DNA from: Acholeplasmataceae bacterium
Lineage (GTDB): Bacteria > Bacillota_I > Bacilli_A > ML615J-28 > CAG-698
Assembly: GCA_012839485.1 (NCBI GenBank)
Contig: DUNF01000032.1
Location: 1 to 13,618, forward strand
DNA: 13,618 nucleotides
Direction of reading: 5' to 3'
Both the position numbers and the translations under genes were made by a program. Shown one piece after another: positions 6,019-12,757 of this stretch. The notes under the pieces are model-generated. The model saw nothing but the letters and a program-made list of their open reading frames with translations, made no database searches and was not told where the DNA came from. The number at the start of each line of letters is the position of its first letter. Positions within the stretch are counted from its first letter, which is position 1.

Positions 6019-7364
6019 TAAACTATGATTCCTCGTTCATTCATTTCTGCTCTTAATTTGTCTGCTTTCTCAAAATCTTTATTATTACGAGCATCTTGCC
6101 ATTTGTTAACTAATTCTTTTTCTTCAATAGTTAACTTTTTCATTTCAATATTTAAACCTAAAACATCTAAAACTTCATCAAATAAACTTAAAGCCATTTC
6201 TAAAAATTCTAAACTAGTAGCTTTATCTCTCAAAGCATTATTAACTACTTTTACTAAAGAATAAATTTCTGTAATTGCGTTTGCTGTATTAAAATCATTT
6301 TTTAAAGCTTCTTGAAACTTACTTCTAATTTCTAGTAATTCTTGATTTTTTACTTCTCTTTTAGAACCATTTGCGAGTTCTACTTTTCTAAACAGTTGAA
6401 AATAAGTTCGATAAATTCTTTCATAATCAGTCATAGCTTGTTTTAGAATTTGATCACTATATTCCAAAGGTTGACGATAATGAGTTGTTAGAATTAAAAT
6501 TCTAAATGGTCCATAACCTACTTCATCTAATAAATCATCAGCCCAAATTAAATTTCCTAATGATTTACTCATCTTTGTTCCTTGCATATTTAAACGGCCA
6601 TTATGCATCCAATAGTTAGCAATACGATGATTATAAGCAGCTTCAGCTTGTGCAATTTCGTTATCATGATGAGGAAACTTTAAATCCATTCCTCCACCAT
6701 GAATATCAATTGGTCCTTTAAAGATACTATCAATCATCACGACACACTCTGTATGCCATCCGGGTCTACCATCACCCCATGGTGCACACCAAGTAATACC
6801 TTCATCTGTTTTTTTCCATAAAGTAAAATCAGCTGGATTTTCCTTTTTATCTTCTACATCAATCCTAGCTCCAATTTGAAGTTTATCTTGAGCCTGACCA
6901 CTTAAAATTCCATAATTGGCAATTTTATCTACAGAAAAATAAATATCATCACCAGCCTCATAAGCATAACCTTTATCTTTTAAAAGTTTAATAAAGTTAA
7001 CGATGTTTTCCATATTTTCTGTAACTCTTGGATTATAATCATGTGGTCTAATGTTTAACTTTTTATAAGTGTTATATGCTAATTTAACATTATAATCACT
7101 TAACTCTTTTTCTGTAATTCCTAATTCTTTAGCCTTATTGATAATCTTGTCATCAATATCGGTAAAGTTAGAGGCGTAAGTTACCTTAAAACCAAAATAT
7201 TCAAATGCTCTAGCTACAACATCAAAAAAGACTACTGGACGAGTATTACCAATATGAAGTTTATCGTAAACTGTTGGTCCACAAACATACATTGAAACTT
7301 CTCCCTTTTTTATTGGTTTAAAGTCTTCAAGTTTATTTGAAAATGAATTAAATATTTTTATCAT
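6018..7364 (-). CDS. cysS: Cysteinyl-tRNA synthetase
   Basis: This class I enzyme charges tRNA-Cys with cysteine. The 448-aa length is slightly below the usual 465-470. The signature elements are present: MYVCGPTVYDKLHIGNTRP (25-43, with zinc ligand C28 and HIGN 37-40), WHTECVVM (203-210, zinc ligand C207), KFPHHDNEIAQAEA (229-242, zinc ligand at 233 and E236), and KMSKS (264-268). The C-terminal helical anticodon-binding region follows and ends in KADKLRAEMNERGIIV. The start has a strong GGAGGAGG site. Only 23 nt separate it from the histidine-kinase stop, too short for a T-box leader. Expression may therefore depend on transcription from the two-component promoter or on an internal promoter that I did not identify. 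Confidence 0.97.
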   Translation of the reverse strand: MIKIFNSFSNKLEDFKPIKKGEVSMYVCGPTVYDKLHIGNTRPVVFFDVVARAFEYFGFKVTYASNFTDIDDKIINKAKELGITEKELSDYNVKLAYNTYKKLNIRPHDYNPRVTENMENIVNFIKLLKDKGYAYEAGDDIYFSVDKIANYGILSGQAQDKLQIGARIDVEDKKENPADFTLWKKTDEGITWCAPWGDGRPGWHTECVVMIDSIFKGPIDIHGGGMDLKFPHHDNEIAQAEAAYNHRIANYWMHNGRLNMQGTKMSKSLGNLIWADDLLDEVGYGPFRILILTTHYRQPLEYSDQILKQAMTDYERIYRTYFQLFRKVELANGSKREVKNQELLEIRSKFQEALKNDFNTANAITEIYSLVKVVNNALRDKATSLEFLEMALSLFDEVLDVLGLNIEMKKLTIEEKELVNKWQDARNNKDFEKADKLRAEMNERGIIV

Positions 7365-7387
7365 TTTATCCTCCTCCTTTTCTAAAG

Positions 7388-8824
7388 TTAACTATTATCT
7401 TTAGAAATACTAATATAAATAATAGTCCCTTTTGGTTTATTATTATCAACTGAAATTGTTCCTTTATGGCCTAAAACAATAGTTTGGGCAATCGGCATAC
7501 CTAAACCAGTACCACCTTTAGCTCTTGATCTTGCTTTTTCTTCACGATAAAAACGATCAAAAATATGTTTTTTAGTTTCAGAACTAATTCCAATTCCAGT
7601 ATCATACAAGTTAATATTTACTGTTGATCCAGCATCATGAACAGATAAATAAATACTATCTTTTTCTTCTGTATATTTAAAAGCATTATCAATAATAATG
7701 ATTAGCAATTGTTTAATCTTCGCATGATCTACTGTAGCTGTAACTTCTTCGCACTTAACTTTAAATTTCTTGTTTTGAATCATTGCAAGGTCATAAAATG
7801 ATGATGTAACATCTTCTACAAGCCCTTTAATATCTGTCTTTTCAAAAACAAATTGTGTTCTATCACTATCAGCTCTAGCTAAACTTAATAAGTCATCAAC
7901 TAAATGATTTAATCTTGCTACTTCTCTTAAAGATGATGCCATCTCTTCTGAAACATCTAAAACAGTCTTATCAGATTTAGTTAAAATTCCCTCTAAATGA
8001 GATTGAATAACTGCTAGTGGTGTTTTAAGCTCATGTGATGCATCATTTACGAATTGCTTTTGTTTTTCTAAAGAAATAACTAATACTCTCATTGAACGAT
8101 GCCCCAAAACAAAGGAAATCATTGTTGCTAGAATAACCATGACTAAAGCTGTATAAATATATAACTGCCACACTGAGTTTTGTGATCTATTATCAATATC
8201 CAAAACAATACATGTCTTAACATACTTAATTAATGGCTCTATCTCTTCATTTTGATTCTTAACGGTTGTAGAGTAAGTTAAAAATGTATATTGAGAAGAT
8301 CCAATCACATAAGTCTCTTCTAAAAAATTATCTAACTTACTAACATCAAGAACAAATAAATCTTCTTCCTGTAAAACACTCTCTCTTATTTCATAAAAAC
8401 GTTCTTCATAACTTGGAACAGTGGCACGATACTCCTCTGTATTAGTACTTACAATTAAACCAGTACCAGCACTACTATAATTAGTAATGAAGATATTCAA
8501 AACGTGGTCAGTAATAGCAACAGCAGCAGAATCTTCATCTTCATAGAAAAAGAAATAACTATCATAACTAATCGGATTTTCTAAGCCAGACAAATAATAA
8601 TAAGTATTACCGCCAGCAGTCTCTAAAACTAAACTTGTTGATACTTTATCAGCAGTACGTTTTAAAGTATCTTTAGTATTTGCAGTAAATAAATAGTTAA
8701 TTAGAATTGATACTACTAAACCAATAATAACGATGAATGTTAAGAAAACTAAAATGTTTATCAAAATGTTTTTAAATAATTCTTTATTAATTGATTTTTC
8801 TTCTAATGATTTATTCTTTTTCAC
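7388..8824 (-). CDS. Sensor histidine kinase of a two-component system
   Basis: This 478-aa membrane kinase pairs with the response regulator just upstream. A first membrane helix (about 20-46) and a second (about 221-242) enclose an extracellular sensor region of roughly 175 residues that I do not recognise. The cytoplasmic part has no clear HAMP domain. The H-box is NDASHELKTPLAV (260-272, phospho-acceptor H264). The ATP-binding domain has an N-box IIIIDNAFKYTEE (375-387, N380), G1 DTGIGIS (408-414), F-box IFDRFYREE (421-429) and G2 GGTGLGMPIAQ (437-447). The start codon is GTG (8822-8824), 14 nt inside the end of the regulator gene, with a weak ribosome site, so translational coupling is likely. 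No terminator follows before cysS. The stimulus is unknown. Confidence 0.95.
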   Translation of the reverse strand: MKKNKSLEEKSINKELFKNILINILVFLTFIVIIGLVVSILINYLFTANTKDTLKRTADKVSTSLVLETAGGNTYYYLSGLENPISYDSYFFFYEDEDSAAVAITDHVLNIFITNYSSAGTGLIVSTNTEEYRATVPSYEERFYEIRESVLQEEDLFVLDVSKLDNFLEETYVIGSSQYTFLTYSTTVKNQNEEIEPLIKYVKTCIVLDIDNRSQNSVWQLYIYTALVMVILATMISFVLGHRSMRVLVISLEKQKQFVNDASHELKTPLAVIQSHLEGILTKSDKTVLDVSEEMASSLREVARLNHLVDDLLSLARADSDRTQFVFEKTDIKGLVEDVTSSFYDLAMIQNKKFKVKCEEVTATVDHAKIKQLLIIIIDNAFKYTEEKDSIYLSVHDAGSTVNINLYDTGIGISSETKKHIFDRFYREEKARSRAKGGTGLGMPIAQTIVLGHKGTISVDNNKPKGTIIYISISKDNS

Positions 8825-9482
8825 TCCACATGTAACCTACATTTCTTACAGTTTTTAAATATTTCGCATAATCGTAATCTTTCAAAACTTTTCTTAAGTT
8901 ACTCACATACACTTCAACAACACTCCAAACAGTGTCTGATTCAAAGCCCCAAATACGATTAAATAATTGTTCCTTTGGAATAATAATATCTTTGTTTCTA
9001 ATTAAGTATTCTAAAATATCATAAATCTTTCCATTTAGATTAATATTTTCTCCATTAATTCTTACAATTTTATGAACGATATCAAATTCTAAATCCTTAA
9101 AAACTAATTTTAGACCATCAAAATTATTATTATAACGACGCAGTAATGCTTCTACTCTTGCAACTAACTCATCACGATAAAAAGGTTTAGTTAGATAATC
9201 ATCTGCTCCTAAGTTTAATCCCTTAACACGATCTTCAACCATCGTTTTAGCTGTTACCATTAAAACGGGAACATTACTATTTTTTCTAATTGTCTCTAAA
9301 ATCGTAAATCCATCAACGTAAGGTAGCATTACATCTAGAATAATTAAATCAAAAATATTTTGCTCAGCTTGAAATAAGGCTTCTTCACCATCAAACACTT
9401 GCTCAACATCAGCAAATGCTTTTAAAGCCTCAGCCATTGTATTATTTAAATTTTTATCGTCTTCTACAATTAATATTTTCAT
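8811..9482 (-). CDS. OmpR/PhoB-family response regulator
   Basis: This 223-aa regulator has an N-terminal receiver domain (1-118) with the acidic pocket E7-D8-D9, the phospho-acceptor D50 in LILDVMLPYVDGF, T77 in VTAKT, and K99 in DDYLTKPF. The C-terminal winged-helix DNA-binding domain (about 125-220) includes LNGKIYDILEYLIRNKD, FNRIWGFESD and VVEVYVSNLRKVLKD. The start is supported by GAGAGG 8 nt upstream and by an extended -10 promoter. It is the first gene of the regulator-kinase pair. Regulators of this build usually bind direct repeats as dimers; no target site was identified here. Confidence 0.96.
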   Translation of the reverse strand: MKILIVEDDKNLNNTMAEALKAFADVEQVFDGEEALFQAEQNIFDLIILDVMLPYVDGFTILETIRKNSNVPVLMVTAKTMVEDRVKGLNLGADDYLTKPFYRDELVARVEALLRRYNNNFDGLKLVFKDLEFDIVHKIVRINGENINLNGKIYDILEYLIRNKDIIIPKEQLFNRIWGFESDTVWSVVEVYVSNLRKVLKDYDYAKYLKTVRNVGYMWSEKE

Positions 9483-9500
9483 AATTCATACCTCTCACAT

Positions 9501-9509
9501 ATTATACCA
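9501..9509 (-). promoter_or_regulatory. Extended -10 promoter of the two-component system
   Basis: On the minus strand TGG-TATAAT (-10 at 9501-9506) lies 18 nt before the regulator start. No good -35 is seen at the expected distance (AGGAAA at about 9524-9529), so the extended TG probably compensates. It lies directly after the rpsI terminator. Confidence 0.65.
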
Positions 9510-9531
9510 TAAATTGTCATATTTTCCTATT

Positions 9532-9557
9532 AAAAAACAAGCATGACTGCTTGTTTT
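9532..9557 (-). terminator. Rho-independent terminator of rplM-rpsI
   Basis: A 10-bp perfect stem (AAAACAAGCA at 9534-9543 with its complement at 9548-9557) with loop TGAC is followed on the minus strand by a T-run. It begins about 10 nt after the rpsI stop. Confidence 0.92.
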
Positions 9558-9567
9558 CTAAAAATAA

Positions 9568-9960
9568 CTAACGTTTAGAATATTGTGGTGAACGACGAGC
9601 TTTCTTTAGTCCGTATTTCTTTCTTTCTTTAGCTCTTGGATCTCTAGTAATTAATCCTGCTTGTTTTAGAACTGGTCTAAAATGAGGATTAAGTTCAACT
9701 AGTGCTCTAGTAATTCCGTGTCTAATAGCACCAGCTTGACCAGTGATTCCACCACCACTAACATTTACTAAAACATTGTAGCTATTAGTTGTGTTTGTTA
9801 ACTCTAGTGGTTGTAACACGTCTAAACGTGTTGCAGGTGAAGGGATGTAATCAACAAATTTGCGTCCGTTAATAGTGATTTCTCCTGTTCCAGGGATTAA
9901 TCTAACTCTTGCAACTGATGACTTTCTTCTTCCAGTTCCATAATATTGAACTTTACTCAT
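9568..9960 (-). CDS. rpsI: 30S ribosomal protein S9
   Basis: The 130-aa length is normal. The family signatures are present: YYGTGRRKSSVARVRLIPG near the N-terminus, GGGITGQAGAIRHGI (about 68-82), DPRAKERKKYGLKKARR near the C-terminus, and the terminal SKR that reaches towards P-site tRNA. The ATG overlaps the rplM stop by 8 nt and has AAGGAGG upstream. It forms the usual rplM-rpsI pair. Confidence 0.98.
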   Translation of the reverse strand: MSKVQYYGTGRRKSSVARVRLIPGTGEITINGRKFVDYIPSPATRLDVLQPLELTNTTNSYNVLVNVSGGGITGQAGAIRHGITRALVELNPHFRPVLKQAGLITRDPRAKERKKYGLKKARRSPQYSKR

Positions 9961-10408
9961 CTCCTACCTCCTTTTGCTTGATCTCATAAACTTCTGGTTT
10001 TTGAGCTTGATGTGGATGTTCAGCTCCTTGATATACATAAAGTTTACGATACATAGCATCACCCAATTTAGTCTTTGGTAGCATACCTCTAATTGATTGC
10101 TCTAGTACTTTCTCTGGAAATCTTTCTAATAGGTCTTTTGCAGTTTCCTTTTTTAGACCTCCTGGATAATTAGAATGACGATAATAAATTTTATCTTCTA
10201 ATTTATTTCCAGTAAATCTAATCTTTTCTGCGTTAACAATAATTACATAATCTCCACAATCTACATGTGGTGTATATGTAGGTTTACCTTTTCCTTTTAA
10301 AAGACTAGCAACAACAGTAGATAATCTACCTAAAACTAAATCTGTCGCGTCAACAACATACCATTTTTTTTCAATGTTTTGTTTATTAGCCATAAATGAT
10401 TTACTCAT
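9953..10408 (-). CDS. rplM: 50S ribosomal protein L13
   Basis: This 151-aa protein starts MSKSFMANKQNIEKKWYVV. Family signatures include WYVVDATDLVLGRLSTVVA, GDYVIIVNAEKIRFTGNK, YYRHSNYPGGLK, IRGMLPKTKLGDAMYRKLYVY and GAEHPHQAQKPE. The ATG at 10408 is chosen over an in-frame ATG at 10501 because AGGAGGG lies 5-6 nt before it, and because the longer version would read through the promoter and leader. It is a few residues longer at the N-terminus than the E. coli protein. The first gene of the ribosomal pair, it is preceded by a structured leader that may mediate autogenous control. Confidence 0.97.
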   Translation of the reverse strand: MSKSFMANKQNIEKKWYVVDATDLVLGRLSTVVASLLKGKGKPTYTPHVDCGDYVIIVNAEKIRFTGNKLEDKIYYRHSNYPGGLKKETAKDLLERFPEKVLEQSIRGMLPKTKLGDAMYRKLYVYQGAEHPHQAQKPEVYEIKQKEVGDE

Positions 10409-10466
10409 ATTTCCCTCCTGTAATTTAAATTTATAACAGGGCCAACCTTGGGGTTTAAAATGTACC
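10409..10466 (-). promoter_or_regulatory. Structured leader of rplM, candidate L13 autoregulatory leader
   Basis: The predicted transcript has about 58 untranslated bases. CCTGT/ACAGG (10417-10421 with 10436-10440) can form a hairpin that includes part of the ribosome site AGGAGGG (10413-10419). Upstream, AACC-CCAA-GGTT (10444-10455) competes with CCAA-GG-TTGG (10442-10451), so two alternative hairpins are possible. Position, size and partial sequestration of the ribosome site fit the known Firmicute L13 leader class, but I cannot confirm a family match by eye. Confidence 0.5.
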
Positions 10467-10472
10467 TTATAC

Positions 10473-10501
10473 ATATTACTATATTTCATCTTAAAAGTCA
10501 A
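10473..10501 (-). promoter_or_regulatory. Promoter of rplM-rpsI
   Basis: On the minus strand the -35 is TTGACT (10496-10501), the spacer is 17 nt and the -10 is TAATAT (10473-10478). It lies 65 nt before the rplM start, which leaves room for the leader. Confidence 0.8.
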
Positions 10502-10531
10502 GATATTTTCTTTTTTAAAAACATTATATTT

Positions 10532-10564
10532 AAAAGAGTTAGCAATTAAAGCTAACCCTTTTTT
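10532..10564 (-). terminator. Terminator of the pfkA-metG-lipoprotein unit
   Basis: The stem GTTAGC/GCTAAC (10538-10543 with 10551-10556) extends past one mismatch into A/T pairs, has a 7-nt loop, and is followed on the minus strand by a T-rich tract. It begins at the lipoprotein stop codon and lies 30 nt upstream of the rplM promoter. Confidence 0.85.
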
Positions 10565-11150
10565 ATTCAGATATAATTGTATATTTAGAAAAAGATTTTT
10601 TCACAACCATAATCCTAAAATTAAACCCAGCAGCATAATATGTTTGTTCTTCTGTATAAGATGTTAGATATATGATAAACATTGTCTTTTCTTTTTTTTG
10701 ATCTTGTAATGCATAAAAAATTGCAAAATTATTAAGTGTCACACTATCTGGTGAATACTTTTTAGTCATCGTTCTATAGTCGTCAATGTCATTAGATAAA
10801 TATACATTTTTCTCATATTCTCTTTGATCATTCAATTTCTTATGCCCATATACTTTATAAATTTCTTGATTTTTTAGCATATTAAGAATGTCTGTTGCAT
10901 AACTAATTACATCATCATCAGTAGAAACTCTCATATAACAAATTAACCTATAGCTAAGGCTTTTATTATAATAATTAGACGAATTGTTGGGAACTTCTAA
11001 CCCAGTTAATCCATATTCTTTTAACTCACTTTGATTAAAAAATTCTTTTCTCCTTGTGCATCCACATGAAGTTAATAAACTAAGAACTAGTAAAACAATA
11101 ATAAAGAATATATTTCTATTAACTTTGCCAACCCTAGTCTCTTGATTCAT
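10563..11150 (-). CDS. Small lipoprotein, unknown function
   Basis: This 195-aa protein has a lipoprotein signal: a basic N-terminus (RVGKVNRN), a hydrophobic core (14-26) and a lipobox LTSC, giving lipidated C29 as the mature N-terminus. It should be anchored on the outer face of the cytoplasmic membrane. The mature domain is about 165 residues, polar and Lys/Tyr/Asn-rich, with alternating hydrophobic beta-like segments (SYRLICYMRVS, NFAIFYALQDQ, KTMFIIYLTSY, FNFRIMVVKKS). No known domain or catalytic motif was recognised. The start has AGGGGG 6 nt upstream. It follows metG by 17 nt and is the last gene of the unit, so it is probably co-transcribed with metG although the functions look unrelated. 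Confidence 0.85.
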   Translation of the reverse strand: MNQETRVGKVNRNIFFIIVLLVLSLLTSCGCTRRKEFFNQSELKEYGLTGLEVPNNSSNYYNKSLSYRLICYMRVSTDDDVISYATDILNMLKNQEIYKVYGHKKLNDQREYEKNVYLSNDIDDYRTMTKKYSPDSVTLNNFAIFYALQDQKKEKTMFIIYLTSYTEEQTYYAAGFNFRIMVVKKSFSKYTIISE

Positions 11151-11167
11151 AATAACCCCCTTTTTAT

Positions 11168-12757
11168 TTAGCGATTCTTTAATCTTTCTTCTTGAAACTC
11201 CAGTTCCTTTTCTTTATCTAAACGTTTATATAAAATCTTAGCTTTTTCCTTAATTTTATATTCTTTTAAATCCCCAAAAGTTATATTCTTAAACTCTAAA
11301 TCTTTTTTACTTAAATTTAGAATTTCTTTAATATCTTCAGCTGCATCAACTAATACAGGACTTAATAAGATATTAACTACTCTTATTGTTTCAAGTAAAT
11401 GATACATAGCCTCTTCTAAAGTTTCTTTTTTGTCTTCTGATTTAGCTAGTACCCAAGGAGCCATTTCATCTACATATTTATTAGCTCTACTTACTAAAGA
11501 AAATGCTTCTATAATAGCTTCTTGAATATGAAACTTAGAAAAATGGTTTTGATAATTTTCGCTAACTTTTTCTGCTAAATCTTTTAATTCTTTAGAATGT
11601 TCATCTTTAGCATCTTTATAACTAACACTACCTCCAAAATACTTATTAACCATTGATACAGTTCTACTAACTAAATTGCCTAAATCATTAGCTAAATCAC
11701 TATTATAACGATCAATAAACCTTTCATAAGTAAAACTACTATCATTACCAAAAGGCATTTCTCTTAATAAATAATATCTTAGCGAATCTAAACCATAAGC
11801 ATCTATAATCTCATGAGGATAAACAAAATTATCCTTTGATTTACTCATTTTATCATCTTTCACTAAAATAAACCCATGAGTATAAACCTTAAAATTAACC
11901 GGTTCACCCAAAGCAAATATCATAATCGGCCAATAAACAGCATGAAATCTTAAAATATCTTTACCAATAATATGAATAGTTTCAGTTCCGTTAATCCAAT
12001 ATTTTTCATAATTACTAGTATCACTACTTCCATAACCTAAGGCAGTAATATAGTTTGATAAAGCATCAATCCAAACATAAACAACGTGATTAGGATTACT
12101 TAAAACTGGAACTCCCCATTTAAAACTTTGTCTACTTACGCATAAATCTTCTAGACCACTTTCAATAAATGAAACAACTTCATTTTTTCTTGATTCAGGT
12201 TGGATAAAGTCAGGATGATCTTCAATATGTTTTAACAACCTATCAGCATATTTAGTTAATTTTAAAAAGTATGATTCTTCATCTAAAAGTGTTGTCGGTC
12301 TGCCACAGTCTGGGCAATTAACTTTATCTACTAATTGACTATCAGAAAAGAAAGCCTCACAAGACATACAATAATTACCTTCATATTTACCTAAATAAAT
12401 ATCTCCTTGTTTTAATAACTTTTCAAAAATCCCTTGAACTGCCTTTACGTGGCAATCATCTGTAGTTCTAATAAAGTAATCATAACTGATTTTTAAATCT
12501 TTCCAAGTTGCTTTTGTCTCTTCCGCAATCTTATCTACGAAAGCTTGAGGTTCCATCTTGTTTTTCTTTGCTGCTTCTTCAATCTTTAAGCCATGCTCAT
12601 CCATACCAGTTAAGTAAAAAGTATCTCTACCTACTAGTCTATTGTATCTTGCAAAAGCATCAGCTGCAATTGTAGTATAGGCGTTTCCAATATGAACTTT
12701 CCCACTTGCATAATAAATAGGTGTTGTAATATAAGCTGTCTTTTTCATTTTTACCAT
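11168..12757 (-). CDS. metG: Methionyl-tRNA synthetase
   Basis: This class I synthetase charges initiator and elongator tRNA-Met. Visible elements are TTPIYYASGKVHIGNAY (11-27, HIGN 22-25), a zinc knuckle with four cysteines (C130, C133, C148, C151), WIDALSNYITALGY (229-242), and KMSKS (303-307). The alpha-helical anticodon domain with MAPWVLAK follows. At 529 aa it lacks the C-terminal tRNA-binding (Trbp111-like) domain found in the ~660-aa Bacillus enzyme. Two starts are possible: ATG at 12757, which overlaps the pfkA stop as ATGGTAA, or ATG at 12748 (MKKTAYITT), which is where most homologues begin. The only nearby ribosome-like sequence is GAGAGAG at about 12760-12766, closer to the first. 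Confidence 0.97.
   Translation of the reverse strand: MVKMKKTAYITTPIYYASGKVHIGNAYTTIAADAFARYNRLVGRDTFYLTGMDEHGLKIEEAAKKNKMEPQAFVDKIAEETKATWKDLKISYDYFIRTTDDCHVKAVQGIFEKLLKQGDIYLGKYEGNYCMSCEAFFSDSQLVDKVNCPDCGRPTTLLDEESYFLKLTKYADRLLKHIEDHPDFIQPESRKNEVVSFIESGLEDLCVSRQSFKWGVPVLSNPNHVVYVWIDALSNYITALGYGSSDTSNYEKYWINGTETIHIIGKDILRFHAVYWPIMIFALGEPVNFKVYTHGFILVKDDKMSKSKDNFVYPHEIIDAYGLDSLRYYLLREMPFGNDSSFTYERFIDRYNSDLANDLGNLVSRTVSMVNKYFGGSVSYKDAKDEHSKELKDLAEKVSENYQNHFSKFHIQEAIIEAFSLVSRANKYVDEMAPWVLAKSEDKKETLEEAMYHLLETIRVVNILLSPVLVDAAEDIKEILNLSKKDLEFKNITFGDLKEYKIKEKAKILYKRLDKEKELEFQEERLKNR

Noticed and set aside
7365..7387. T-box riboswitch upstream of cysS
   Set aside because: Only 23 nt separate the kinase stop from cysS, far too short for a T-box with terminator.
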